NCBI GenBank assembly: GCA_949987565.1
Contig: OX465104.1
Location: forward strand, 5,299,248-5,363,247
Length of the DNA: 64,000 bases
Source of the DNA: Luidia sarsii
Taxonomy: Eukaryota; Echinodermata; Asteroidea; Paxillosida; Luidiidae
Direction: 5' to 3'
A program made the position numbers and the translations under genes. Within the stretch, counting starts at the first letter, position 1; each line of letters begins with the position of its first letter. Shown in pieces: positions 32,600-44,214 of the stretch. The notes beneath the pieces were generated by a model. That model was not told the DNA's origin, ran no database searches, and saw only the letters and a program-made list of their open reading frames with translations.

Positions 32600-34305
32600 T
32601 GTCTTATTCATTGTCTGCATTTTAATGGGAACAATCTAGGACTTCGCTCTACTGAGTGATGTTAGCTTGGGGGTTCTTTCTAGATTCTAACATATTTATG
32701 AAACTCTTGACTTCAAGTCTCGACTTCAAGTTCAATCCCAAGGCGTAAAGTCCATGTATCGTTAAACACCATTTTGAAAAGCACAATTCCACACAGGTGA
32801 ATAATTTAGATTTAAGTGATTCGCTGGGACGTGAAATAAACATTATAATAAGGATATAGGAAAACAGTATGAAAATAGGATATTCAAATATCTCTTTTAC
32901 ATCCTTCTGACTTTCCCTGTGTTTATACTGACTGTTTTTCTTACACCTGTCAAGGGCAGGATTTGGGGTTTAAACACTTGTTGCTGGGTCAACACCTGCC
33001 TGACACGCTGAAGTCTAAACACAGTGAAATCAAGTTAGGGATTCAACAATATAACGCCGACCTTGGGTTTGTGAGAAACTGCTGAAATGGAAAAATGTCC
33101 CCCGGGCAAGGTCATCTGGTTATTTTATAAAAAAAAGTATAATTTTTCAAAGCATTAATTCTGATCCGATTAGTTGGGATTTGATTGTGAAATAGGAATG
33201 GAGCGAGAGTTAGGATTACAATGGACTGAGAGTGGGGTCAATTCTAAGACTGGGTATACCATGGCATAGGTACCGGTAGGTATTCATGGACAACGCAATC
33301 AGCTGGTTGAAATTCAACGGGTCTGACACCCCATTCCACAGTTGCTCTGATCTGGTGATTTCCTTGGACGAAAGCTGACCTTTTCAATGGGCAGAGAGCT
33401 CAGAAGCAGAAAGACTATTCTGCCTGACTTCCCATGGGGTGAATGGATTAGCCAAAGGGCAGGCAGGCTCAATGCAAACTCAAGGAATACCTGCCCCTGC
33501 TGAAACCGATAGGTAAAGGCCACGGTTCCTGTTGCTCAATATTTTTGGAAACCTTGCAGAAAAAAAATCCTTGACAAAAACAGCCTGCATTCTAAATAAT
33601 GCCTGTCAGTCTTATGTGGACATTATCACCGCACTCCTTTGATTGCAAATTGTGAGCTCGGTGACTTTAAAAACATACAGCAGTGGATGCATAGTGGATT
33701 TGTTTACCTTGGCAACTGTTACATTCTGAGCAGAGCTTTGAATAAAATTGGTAAAATGTTTGATCTTGGGAATTCAAACAAACAATCTGAGGAATAAACT
33801 TCCTAAATGTTTGATCTTGAGAATTCGTGAGTGAAATTCCCTCTCTTTCCTGTTGGCCAATGCTTTTAATGGGACGTGGAATCACGAGGTTAAAACAAAC
33901 ATGAAACACAATGCTCTCCAAAGGAAGTGTGGTGGGAACATAAACATTCAGATCCTTCTTGTGTTTATTCCACTGCCAAGTTGACTGCAATATCGCCGCT
34001 ATCTATCGGTACTGCACTCTAGAAAAAAATGACACTAGTCCACTAGAAGTGGTACACAATAGGAAGTTGAGGTTTGATTGTTGCAATGTGTTTTTTGTTG
34101 GCTGATGTCTAGAAAGTTAAGCCGTGTCTGCACTGGACTTTTTTGGGGGAAGGTTTTACAGAGACGCTGGTAAAATGGGAAATGGTTAAATTTAACCACT
34201 GTCCGCACTTGGACTTTCGACACGGGAAAGTTAGGAACCAGTCAATGCCATGCATTTAGTATGTCATTGGAATGTTATATTTTGAGTCTTGCACTCCATT
34301 TTATA
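32600..34305. other. Intergenic, nothing recognised except a family-C fragment
   Basis: 34121-34240 (GCCGTGTCTGCACTGGAC after TTAA, then GTCCGCACTTGGACTTTCG) is one end of a family-C MITE. The rest shows no gene. Confidence 0.5.
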
Positions 34306-34307
34306 TC

Positions 34308-34375
34308 TTTCTGACCCAGACCTTTCTGACTTTGAGAAAGGTCCTGCAATGATTGGAATGTCAGGAGGCCCTCTA
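34308..34375. repeat. Family-1 fragment
   Basis: CTTTGAGAAAGGTCCTGC then AATGATTGGAATGTCAGG is a mutated arm. Confidence 0.55.
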
Positions 34376-34464
34376 AAAATGCATTTTGCTCATTTATGTT
34401 GGAAAGCAAATTGATCATATATCTTTATGTTAAACTTAATTACCGCTAGATAAATCAAATGTGA

Positions 34465-34512
34465 AACTCAACAAATTGGAGGGCCTGAAGTTTTGATCCT
34501 AGCAGGACTTAG
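34465..34512. repeat. Family-1 fragment
   Basis: GGAGGGCCTGAAGTTTTGATC then CTAGCAGGACTTAGC is a single arm. Confidence 0.55.
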
Positions 34513-35793
34513 CAGAATGTAAAGCTGTTTGCAATGATAGGAAATGCTGCAGAATTTCGATGCACTGAACAAACCCTGCTTCTACACTACAGATCAACGT
34601 ATCACTTTCTGACGTCTATATCTCACTTAGCAATATTCGGGGACTTTGATACTGGCATTTATTGGAGCAAAGAGCTATAAGACCTCATGGGTCCTGATGA
34701 CAACGTGGCATATGATGATTCTCAATACTCCTTGCATTGTATGGTCTTCTCATTGGTCCGCAAGGTTTTTGCCTGGTTGCAAAACTGGTGAGTTCCTATC
34801 AGTATCACTCAACAAACCTGGGTGACCCTCCATTAGACTGTGTGGGGTTCATACACCACTAGTCCTAGGACCCATGGCTTTTCACATTTTTTGCCTTGAT
34901 GGCAATACTAGACCACCTGTGGGGTTGACTGGCTGGCAGTGTACACTGAGTGTACACAGGTTCAACCTGTCTGCCTGCTGGTCTCTAGCCTGTGACATGT
35001 GGTGCAAGTTGGAATGAAGGCCTACATGTACATGTACATGCTACCATTGTTTGGTAAGCAAACATTTGACTTGGGACAGAAATCTGGGCAGCTATCCTGC
35101 AAACAAGGGACAGTACACAGGGACAGGTCTTGTGGTGAAGAATGGTCCAACACTCCATGATCTAACTCAATTCTTGGGTTCATAAGATTTTCCAAAAACC
35201 GCAAGGAATCAGAATTCTATTTTTTTTTTTACAAAGAAGTCCAGATCCTGGTGGTTCACTGGTTGACATTCCGGGGAGGTCACCAGATAAACTGAAGGCT
35301 GGCAGGATAATCCTAGGGATTCGGTTGGTACCGGTATGCTAATCCCTTTCCACTCTCATGGTCAAGTTCTGTTCAATTATTTACCACAGAGCTTTACAGT
35401 AGGATTTCATGCTAGAACTAAAGCAAGATAAAAAAAAATCTTACCAATCTATCACCATGTTATCACTGACTACAATTTGTTTTCTTTGGAAAATTCAACT
35501 ACCTAATAATTTGATCCACCCAGGACTTTTCTCAAAGGCTGGATGAGAAAGGTCCTACCCTTGGGAATGATCCTCCTCAGATCTGTTAAGTCCCCTGAAT
35601 TCCTGAAATATTCCAATGTCAATAAAATTGTGCAACCGATAGTGTCCATTACTTCATCAAATCATTGTTCATCAAATAAAAAGATATTATTTTAGTCACC
35701 TCATTTAAGTGTGTCAATGTCTATTTGACACTATAAGAAGATGAACAAAATATTCAGATCTTTTTAATTTTTTTTTAGCGTATTACATTTCAG

Positions 35794-35858
35794 GAGAAGA
35801 GGCAGAAGATAGAGGGGACACATTCCTCACAGCCATGGCAGCCTGGGTTCAGGCTTGA
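35794..35858 (+). CDS. Candidate orphan terminal exon (uncertain)
   Basis: A T-rich tract and ATTTCAG precede an open frame reading EEAEDRGDTFLTAMAAWVQA then TGA. Two overlapping AATAAA signals follow 8 bp after the stop (35866-35875). The layout looks like a 3'-terminal exon, but no upstream partner exon was found, so it may be chance. Confidence 0.18.
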
Positions 35859-36075
35859 CAGACTAAATAAATAAAGGCTGTATATGCAAAGCTTGTGATT
35901 TATTTACCTTTTTCTATCTGGCTGGCTGTGAAGCCAATGACTCTCCCCTCACCCATCTCCCTCTTCATATAGGAGTATCCCTGCTGGTGCAGATGTCAGC
36001 CTGTAAAACAAAAGACAGCTCAGAGGCGTTTTTAAAGGCACTATTTGATAAAACATTGCCACAGTTTGTGTGTTG

Positions 36076-36458
36076 AAGCCCCTATACAACATTGGTTAGA
36101 TCGAAAAACAGAAATGTTCACAGATTTACATGAAACATATACAGTTTGAAGATGGTTATACTAGTAGAAACCTCTCACTGAAATATTTCTGCCTAAAATG
36201 TTGTATTTTGGGAGAATTGAGTAAAAGAAGTACCGGTAGTCAGTTTACGTCTCACCGAGATCTAAACTATTTTTCGGAACAGTACGGCGTTGAATGCTGC
36301 ATTTTCGTGAAACAAATGAAGCGGTTTTCACGATTTTCTCGAGACTCGGTTGGCGGATTGAGCTGAAATTTTCACAGGTGTGCTATTTCATGTGTATGTT
36401 GGATCAGACGACTGTATGGATGCTATTCTTTGACCTCGACCAATGTTGTGTAGGGGCT
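36076..36458 (+). mobile_element. MITE family A
   Basis: Ends AGCCCCTATACAACATTGGT and CAATGTTGTGTAGGGGCT, with TTAA on the right. The right TTAA is shared with the next element. Confidence 0.85.
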
Positions 36459-36462
36459 TTAA

Positions 36463-36682
36463 AGGCCCTTACAACATTGCCATAGTTTGTGTTAAACCAT
36501 GAAGGCCATGGTTAAACCATTAAACAATCCAAAATGGCAATTCTGCGAAGGTTTCAGCTCAAATGGTAATATGAAAAAGTAGAAAAAGGCGAACAAATCA
36601 CACCTTTCTACAAACTGTGTAAACTAGAAGGAAATCTGTGGCCATCGATGTTTTACGATCTTCCCAATGCTGTATTGGGCCT
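36463..36682 (-). mobile_element. MITE family B, internally deleted
   Basis: Bounded by TTAA at 36459-36462 and 36683-36686. Termini are AGGCCCTTACAACATTGCC and its inverted partner. At 220 bp it is shorter than other B copies (about 350 bp) and lacks the central palindrome. Confidence 0.82.
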
Positions 36683-36775
36683 TTAAACAATTTGCTTTGG
36701 ATTTCAGATCAAATGGTGCATGATAAGATAGTAAGTTTCAACAATTTCAAACAATGTGACAACATACGGTTATTC
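36683..36775 (+). repeat. Sequence X, repeated inverted at 42120-42205
   Basis: ACAATTTGCTTTGGATTTCAG then AACAATTTCAAACAATG matches the reverse complement of 42120-42205. In both places X is joined to a family-B MITE. Confidence 0.8.
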
Positions 36776-37099
36776 CTCAAATTATTTAGATGGTAATGTC
36801 AGCTTATTTTGTCCATGTTGTGGCTGAAAGATCAAGGTTTGTGAGTGACATGCAGAGTTGGCCAAGAAAAAGGCTTTTTCTTTTGACAGTTTGTTTTCTA
36901 TTTTGATCAGGAGCCTTTGCTTGCTTTTATTTCATCATCGGGTTTTCCTAATCAATTGTTTTTCCGGTAGGGGGGGTGGGATGAATGATAGGAAGGTGAG
37001 GTTTTCAAGAGTTAGACCCAAGGGTTATAAGAGTGTCACGCACAGTTTGACTTGTTCAATGTAAACACGATTAAATAAAACTTACCTACATAATCAAAA

Positions 37100-37230
37100 T
37101 ATATACAAACGTTACCAATTGCTTACTGTCTTAAAATGCCCAAAGCATTAGAAAACAATGAGAGGACCTGACTTTATACTCGATACTATAGCAGGACCTT
37201 CCTCTGACCAAATTCGAAACATGCAAACTT
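37100..37230 (-). repeat. Diverged family-1 copy
   Basis: CAAACGTTACCAATTGCTTAC (tail), then GAGGACCTGACTTTATAC and AGCAGGACCTTCCTCTG. Confidence 0.45.
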
Positions 37231-37239
37231 TTGAGTCAC

Positions 37240-38690
37240 TTAAATAGCTCCAACATAAACACACAATGCAGATGAACGTACAGCGTAGCTCTGCGTCAGC
37301 ATATTGCTTATATAAACTCAGTCCTCGGTCAGGAAGTTTTCAAGTTAAGAAATGCTCTAGTACACGCATTCACACAAAGTCTTTGACAAGGAAATACAGA
37401 GTGCGGCGGGTGGCATGCATTTTCAACTTGTCCCCCCCCCCCTCCCGACACAGATTGTACAAACAGGGAATGAGAGTAGAAATCTGAACGCAACAATGGA
37501 GCTTCTTACTATTACAGCACGGTTCATATGAGTACTATGAAGGGGCTCTGGAACCTCGCTCACAAATGATCATTGGGGAAAACTCAGTGGGGATCCTCCA
37601 TTATTGACACATTACACTGCGCTGATTTAACCAAGCCAGTCAGCAGCAAGGCAAACGAAATATGCCCATAAAGTCACTCAGTATACTGGCCAAAATGTTG
37701 CAAACTGTCACTAAGATTTTACCCGTGAGCTGGGATACGTGCCGGTATTCGGAATCCTTCAAGGGATTTGAGTCTGCCCCGATACTCAATGAATATGAAC
37801 AAGGGTCAGCCAGTGGGCCTGCTGACCAGCCCTGAAAAAAAACTGCAGCTGACCTTATGTAAAAATGGTCTTTTGCCAAAAACGGGGCTGAATATTTCTA
37901 GTGCAACCACGGTACTGTATAATGACAACTATCGGTGTACTGCTCTATGGTGTACTGTATAACCCAGTTAATACCACTGTAAATCAGGAGACATTATACT
38001 TTCTAAGTTCACTTAGCCTTCACCTCAGGCATGTATGCTCTACGCTTCAAAGCGATCATTTAGGCGACTTGAGGCAAGACTAGTAGCAGACTATGACCCT
38101 CAACTGCATAGCAACAAGTCCCACCATACCATGACCATACACGCATGGGTTAAAAAGATTTACTGGGCCATAAGAGTCTGCACAATGACTGCATCTCCAG
38201 CTCGCATTTCCAGCAAAAAATCAAGCTCTGCTGAATATAGCTTCCCGATAACAATACCAACAATCCTAAATCTTAGTCCAAATATGAATATATGAGATGA
38301 TAAATGAAAGTTGAAGGCTGAAAGTTCATAAAATCCCAAACCACATTTCTATTGCATGTATTTATTCCGTCTTTTTCTTTGAGGTACCGTATGCGTGAGG
38401 TTTTCTTTTTATTCTTTTGTCGGAATGATCAATGGCATTTTTGAGGTCTGCAAATCCTTTGACATCACTTCCGCAAGTGATCACAATGAGAGTCTGTCTA
38501 ACACTGTGTAAAACTAATTCTTCTATTCTAATTCTTATACCACAAGATTTGTTGAAGGATTAAGTAAAGCATAATCTAATCCTTCAGATTTGATGTTGAA
38601 CTTCGGGTTTCTATCTCTTATCACAGAGTACAAAGTAAATTTACGTCGTACAGATCTGATGTCTCTTTCTTGATCTTTGACAATTCTCCA
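37240..38690. other. Intergenic, nothing recognised
   Basis: A C-run at 37432-37443 and short frames without motifs. Confidence 0.4.
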
Positions 38691-39075
38691 AAGTTCAGAG
38701 GGCCCGACGTTTCGATCCTAGCATCAGGACCCAATTTCATCATATAGAGCCGCTTAAGCGTGAAAATCCGCTTAGCATTAAAAGTCTTCCTTGTGTAAGC
38801 AAGACTACAAACTGCCCTGCGGTTTGATGTTCATTGCTTCTGACTTGTATTCCACTCTTCTTTGCTTAGCATGAAACAATAATGAAGTTTGGGTTGGCAA
38901 GGGGATTCTGTGGCTCATACCTTCTTGTGCTTAAGCCTGTTTTGGCGCTTAAGCGGCTCTATGAAATTGGCCCCAGGACCTTTCTCAGAGACATTCTGCA
39001 TTCATAACCACATTCATTCCGACTCTGAAAAAGAAGGTCCTGCTAGCCTGCAATGTCAAGCCCTCCAAATATGTG
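38690..39075. repeat. Family-1 copy split by an inserted MITE
   Basis: The first part, AGAGGGCCCGACGTTTCGATC, stops at 38731. Its continuation CAGGACCTTTCTCAGAG resumes at 38974. A decayed second arm (GGTCCTGCTAGCCTGCAATG) is at 39035. Confidence 0.75.
38732..38973. mobile_element. MITE with CAATTTCAT...ATGAAATTG ends, 7-bp TSD
   Basis: Left end CAATTTCATCATATAGAGCC then GCTTAAGCG; right end CGCTTAAGCGGCTCTATGAA then ATTGGCCC. CAGGACC is duplicated at 38725-38731 and 38974-38980. It is inserted inside a family-1 copy and so is younger than it. Confidence 0.82.
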
Positions 39076-39779
39076 AGTTCATTAAAGAAATCAGAATCTG
39101 AATACCATCTACTTGTTCCTTGAAGACGCATCACAAGGCATTTGTGCAAGATGATATGGACCTGAAAAGGACCTATGTCTCTGGCAAAGGCTAGACAACC
39201 TTCTAAAAGAGTCAGACAGTTATTCAGTCTGTTATATATACTTTCCAGAACTAATAATTACATCTTACAATATGTTATATAAGATGCATTCAGTATAATC
39301 ACAGGCTTCCTCCAGACATAGCCTCGAGTATTATACCGTCTAAGGCTACTAAACATATTAACATACTTCCATCTCTCCCTTGCCCTTATTATTCTTCCTT
39401 TGAGAAAAGCCTTATTAGAATCAAACCCTCAGGCTCGCTACATTTTGCAGACTTGTATTTTGGTCATGTAAGTCAATAAGCAGTCAGTAAACATTTTTAG
39501 ATTACTTTTACACTTAAATCTTACCTTCAATTAACTGCATTGCAAGGTGAGCTTTCTTGACGAATCGTCAATGAATGATAACAATCTGAAAGAGAGAGTT
39601 TATCCATGAAACTATTTGCTGATACGTACCTAGTGCAAAAAAATGGGCACAACAGAGAGAAATTAAAATACTGTATAGCTGGCTTTCTCTAATTGGAACC
39701 AAACTATTGTCATAGTTGAAGAGAGAGAAATGTAAGGCCCTCTACTTTTCGGTGCGGATGGAGAGAGAGATCTCAACAT

Positions 39780-39945
39780 TTACGAGGGCCTGACACTTTG
39801 AATCTAGCAGGACCTTTCTCAGTGGCAGAATCATTCTACCTTTGAGAAAGCTGCTGCTAAGATCAAACCACCGGGCCCTTGTACCAGTTTTCTGATTTGT
39901 ACTACTTTGGTCATTTAAGTAAGTGAGCAGCTGGCAACATTTTGG
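39780..39945 (+). repeat. Family-1 hairpin-plus-tail copy
   Basis: ACGAGGGCCTGACACTTTG arm, a decayed opposite arm AGATCAAACCACCGGGCCC, then a tail ending GAGCAGCTGGCAACATTTTG. Confidence 0.65.
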
Positions 39946-39948
39946 GGA

Positions 39949-40117
39949 ATCTCGAAAGTTGGAGGGCCTGATGCTTCGATCCTAGCAGGACCTTTCTCAA
40001 TGACTGCCTTTGAGAAGGGTCCTGCTAGGATCGAAACATCAGGCCTTCTAACTATTGAGATTTAAGTATTGCAGGTCATTTTAGGCAGTGAGCAGTTTGC
40101 AACAGATTTTGTAAAAA
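39949..40117 (+). mobile_element. Family-1 hairpin-plus-tail copy, possible TSD
   Basis: Arms GGAGGGCCTGATGCTTCGATC and its complement, with the tail ending GCAACAGATTTTGTAAAAA. Flanks CAACATTTTGGGGA and CAACATTTTAGAGA match at 12 of 14. The left flank is itself the tail of the neighbouring copy, so the match is less certain. Confidence 0.65.
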
Positions 40118-40690
40118 CAACATTTTAGAGAGTAACAATCTCAAGAAAGTATGTTGAACATCTATAAGGGTTGATTGGTGAATGGTACCTCTCATATTTA
40201 AAGTTCAATGCCACAATCTGACAATGCAACAGATGTACACACTACAGATCTATGTGAAATGGGCTGGCCTAAACTAAACTGGACCAGATAGTCTTAAGTG
40301 AGCAGTTGGCCAAATTTTACAGAGTAATAACATTTGAGAGAGTAACAATCTTGAGAACAATCCTGAGAGAGTATCGTGAACATCTATAAGGGTTGAGTGG
40401 TGAATGGTACCTCCCACATCCAAAGTTCAATGCCACAATCTGACAACGCACCAGATGTACACATGTGAACTGGGCTGGCCTAAACTAAACTGGACCAGAT
40501 TGTCTTAAGTGAGCAGTTGGCAACATTTTACAGAGTAATAATATTTTAGAGAGTAACCATCTTGAAAACAATCCTGAGAGTAAGGGTCGAGTGGTGAATG
40601 GTACCTCCCACATCCAAAGTTCAATGCAACAGATGTACACATGTATGTGAACTGGGCTGGCCTAAACTAAACTGGACCCAGATAGTCTTA
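40118..40690 (+). repeat. Threefold tandem repeat, period about 210 bp
   Basis: Each unit runs GAGAGTAACAATCT, CATCTATAAGGGTTGA, TGGTGAATGGTACCTC, AAAGTTCAATGC, ACAGATGTACACA, GGGCTGGCCTAAACTAAACT, GACCAGAT. The third unit is shortened. Confidence 0.9.
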
Positions 40691-40997
40691 TAACATGTTG
40701 GATGTGAGATAGAGAAACCTAAAGTCAGTGGTGAGAGATGATTCTGCCTTCTGGTGGCTGGGCTGGATGGAAAGGAGATCATCAGGGGATGGTTTCCTCT
40801 TATGGTTGCGATCCGGAAGAATTCACATTCAATGGAATATCCGTTATCAAATCCATGCGAGTCGGTTCAATGGGAACAAGCGGGAAACTTCATTCCCACC
40901 AATGGGTGGATGCAACCACAAACTGAAAATCCCAGGGAAAAAAAATGGTAAAATGATCTTCTGTCTCTAAAAAACTCACTTCACAATTTTAAAGAAA

Positions 40998-41110
40998 ATC
41001 TCAAAATTTAGTGGGCCTTATGTTTCGATCCTAGCAGGGCCTTTCTCAATGGCCTTACACTCTGCCTTTGAAAAAGGTCCTGCTGGGATCGAAACGTCAG
41101 GCCCACTAAA
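40998..41110. mobile_element. Family-1 hairpin copy
   Basis: GTGGGCCTTATGTTTCGATC and its complement GATCGAAACGTCAGGCCCAC meet near 41052. Only a short tail remains. Confidence 0.75.
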
Positions 41111-42119
41111 TGTTAAAGAAAGTTAAAAATGTACTATACCTGTATCTATAGATGAAGAACTGCATTTACATCCTGTAAAAAAAAAAATTAAAAAGAAAAT
41201 ATTGTTAAAAAAAGGAATTTCAATGCAAAATGGTTGTATATTAGTCCAGTTAAGAAATATATATAAAAGGATCAAGATTGAGGATTGTTTTAAAGAACCA
41301 TTGGGTCTGAATCTGGTCATTTTTATTGTCAAATTATTTATATTTCTCATACAGAGCTCACCATTCCAAGCATTTACATGTACAGGTATTTAAAATGAAT
41401 GTTTAATCTTCAAAGACAGATTGATTGCCTTAAAATGATTGCTTTGTGGGCCTTTAGATTCTGCTGTTGAGAAATGCCTTGCTTGGGATGCAACTGTAAG
41501 GACCCTCTACTTTGTCCAGATTTGTACATTTGTAGGTCCATGCAGACAGCAAGCTGAAGCACATACATGCAGCACTATTTTCTTTGACATGTTTGAAGTA
41601 CTCTATGTAGTAAGACAGAAGAGTGATGTTTCCCCTGGGGATCTTTATCATAGCGGTCGAAGGTGCAATTCATATATTTGAGCTATGGCTTCATGAGTAG
41701 GAGTCAAGAATCTGTCTTGTTGGCAATGTTTGGCAGATCGTACGACAAAAATATGAAGACAGATAGGACAGGGTCAAGTACTCTGTCCACAGTTTCCATG
41801 GAAACAGACATCCAGGGGCCAATTCCATTGAGTCATCAATAGTAGCTTACATAGTGCATAACATTGCCATCAATAAAATCAGAGCACAAGCCAACCCTAT
41901 CATGAAGGTGAAAAATAGAAAGCAGCATGAAAACCATGACACAGATATTCACTTGCTCCTCTTTGTACATGTATGTACCTCGAAGGATCTTTCATGCCCA
42001 GTGGCAAATTTCTATAGATGTGTCCTACTTCCATCCAATATGACCAATATGGTTGAACAAGGACAAGGACTAATCTCATTGAGCACCAAAACCGGTTTAA
42101 CATTGGTCAAGGTACAAAA

Positions 42120-42205
42120 ATAGCATCCATACATTGTTTGAAATTGTTGAAACTTACTATCTTATCATGCAGCATTTGATCTGAAATCCCAAGCAAATTG
42201 TTTAA
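42120..42205 (-). repeat. Sequence X, inverted copy
   Basis: Reverse complement of 36683-36775, again joined to a family-B MITE at a TTAA. Confidence 0.8.
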
Positions 42206-42535
42206 CGGCCCAATACAACATTGGGAAGATCGGAAAACATCGTTGTCCACTAGTTTGTAGATGGTCATGATAGAATCCTCATGTTGAAATCTTACAGTCT
42301 GGGATGCTGTACTGCTCCAGAAATTATCACTCAAACATCGACAAACTCGCGAGTAATCAACTTTTAAACACTACAGAAAGGTGCGAAAATCGTGACATTT
42401 TATCGCCTTGTTCGACTTTCTCAGATTACCATTTGAGCTGAAACCTTCGCAGGATTTCCCTTTTGGATTGTTTAATGGTTTAACCATGGCCTCAATGGTT
42501 TAACACACAAACTGTGGCAATGTTGTATAGGGCCT
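42206..42535 (+). mobile_element. MITE family B
   Basis: TTAA at 42202-42205 and 42536-42539. Ends are CGGCCCAATACAACATTGGG and TTGTATAGGGCCT. The central palindrome is partly present (ACTCGCGAGTAATCAACT). Confidence 0.83.
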
Positions 42536-42539
42536 TTAA

Positions 42540-42640
42540 AGCCCCTACACAACATCGGTCGAGGTCAAATAATAGCATCCATACGCTGTCAGATCCAACA
42601 TGTGCATGAAATAGCACACCTGTGAAAATTTCAGCTCAAT
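42540..42640 (-). mobile_element. MITE family A, truncated
   Basis: Starts AGCCCCTACACAACATCGGT at the TTAA shared with the B element. It ends where family-1 sequence begins (CAAGAAAGGTCCTCCTAAG). Confidence 0.78.
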
Positions 42641-42745
42641 CCGCCAAGAAAGGTCCTCCTAAGATCATAATGTCAGGCTCTCTGGGGTTTTTTAAGATTT
42701 GCGTTTTGCTGATATGAGTCAGTAAGCAATTTGCAACATTTTTAA
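42641..42745 (+). repeat. Family-1 arm plus tail, 5'-truncated
   Basis: AGAAAGGTCCTCCTAAGATC, then a mutated tail ending AGTAAGCAATTTGCAACATT. Confidence 0.65.
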
Positions 42746-42964
42746 GGCACACATACATTTTTCTGTAAGACAAAAACTTTGCTCATTAAAAATTCAAGTA
42801 CCCATTGAGAAACCTTTATTTTATGCAGAGTAAATTATAGCTGAATTTAAAGCAAAAGGCATCAAAAACATCCCCAAACAATTTGGTTGGTAATCTTCCT
42901 TAAATCTCTTTCAAGAAAAGCAGTTCACACTTGAACAGTCCTTGATGACAGGCCCTTGTTGGAA

Positions 42965-43175
42965 CTAACTAAGACTTAAGGCTCTGCATAGTGGGTGGTA
43001 CAATATAGGAGGGTTTGGGGGTGACACCATGTACATGTATAAGGTCTCTTAAAGAAGAGGTATGGTTCTTAAAGAAGGGGTATGGTTCACTAACTTAGGT
43101 TCTTTTCAGAACCATACCTCTTCTTTAAGAGACTTTATACATACATTGTGTCACCGCAAACCCTCCTTTATTGTA
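42965..43175 (-). mobile_element. Family-2 hairpin-plus-tail element
   Basis: The tail is on the left (AAGACTTAAGGCTCTGCATA). Arms GGAGGGTTTGGGGGTGACACC and GGTGTCACCGCAAACCCTCC (slightly mutated) flank a partly duplicated middle (AGAGGTATGGTTCTTAAAG twice). Confidence 0.78.
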
Positions 43176-43504
43176 ACTTTGTGAAGTAAGCTTGTTGTAT
43201 CAGAGACTTTGTGGGTGGAGAGTTGAAGACACTTGAGGCTATTTCACAAGGATGAGCGATAATCCCAGGAATCTTGTTCATCTTGGGGACTCTGTGGGCG
43301 GATGTAACACAAAACAGATTTCCAGATTATCTCTAAATCTTGACAACCACTCAGGGGGCTTTCTCCAGCTCCAGTCACCAGGGGGATTGGCAGTGTGACT
43401 TCTGTTGACGGACAGGCTTCTTTCAACAAGACATGTTGCTTTTTTTTTTTTACTGACATTATTGGAAGCTGGTGAGACCGTGAGATCCAAGGGAAAGGAA
43501 ACTC

Positions 43505-43565
43505 TAAGCATTCAGAGGGCCTGTTGTTTTCATCTCAGCAGAATTAACCTTTCTCAAAGGACAAA
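43505..43565. repeat. Family-1 fragment
   Basis: TCAGAGGGCCTGTTGTTTTC then AACCTTTCTCAAAGGAC, mutated. Confidence 0.4.
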
Positions 43566-43598
43566 TGTAAATACATGTAGTTTGTTGGTTGGTTACTA

Positions 43599-43845
43599 GG
43601 GCCCTTTTTCAAACCAGAGCTTAGGCTCAGGCTCCGGCTTCTTCTTTCTTTCTTGTCGTCCATTTTTAAGTACAAGGCATGAAAACGGGAGGCCTTTGGC
43701 GTCATTTTTTTTTTATGTTACACTGCGTTTTGAAAAAGAATCCAAAGCTTCATCTTCAGCAAAGAACTCAAACCTGTGTTTGAGGGTTTGGATAACAGGA
43801 GCGAAGCCGGAGCCAAAGCCTAAGCCTGGTTTTGGAAAAGGACAG
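43599..43845. mobile_element. Short TIR element (GGGCCCTTTTTCAAACCAG)
   Basis: Left end GGGCCCTTTTTCAAACCAGA then GCTTAGGCTC; right end GAGCCAAAGCCTAAGCCTGG then TTTTGGAAAAGG. These are imperfect inverted repeats. Confidence 0.7.
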
Positions 43846-44021
43846 TGTTACATTCACTTTCTTGCGCTAAATGGTAGGAAATGCTTAAAACTCTGATGGA
43901 CTCTGGATGTTCAAGTATGTCACAGATAAGTGTAGTATGTAGATTGAAGACTGATCACATCAATAACATCATTTTGAATCTAAGTTTTTGGTTGAGAGGT
44001 CATAAAACAGTTATTTTTCTT

Positions 44022-44058
44022 CTGATGATGACCAGAGCATACTGGTCGAAATGTCGAG
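44022..44058 (+). ncRNA. Hammerhead-core-like motif
   Basis: CTGATGA, then T, then a perfect 6-bp stem (GACCAG/CTGGTC) with an AGCATA loop, then GAAA and TGTCGAG. CTGATGA-stem II-GAAA is the hammerhead ribozyme core. The extra T before the stem departs from the consensus, and stems I and III are not obvious, so activity is doubtful. Confidence 0.35.
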
Positions 44059-44069
44059 TTACCACTCAG

Positions 44070-44172
44070 GTTTTTTTCAGAACCACACCTCTTCCTTTAA
44101 GAGATACCGCGCAAATCTTCCTATAATGATTGATTAACCCACCATGCAAAGCCTTAAGTCTTATTTATTTAT
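44070..44172 (+). repeat. Family-2 linear copy (arm plus tail)
   Basis: TTTTTTTCAGAACCACACC, then CTTCCTTTAAGAGATACCGC, then CACCATGCAAAGCCTTAAGT, ending in a TTATTTATTTATC tail. It directly follows the hammerhead-like motif, so this copy shows what lies upstream of the arm in an unfolded element. Confidence 0.7.
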
Positions 44173-44214
44173 CCTAGAAGGGTCCTTCTCAAAGGGAGAA
44201 TTAAGTACTGTACG

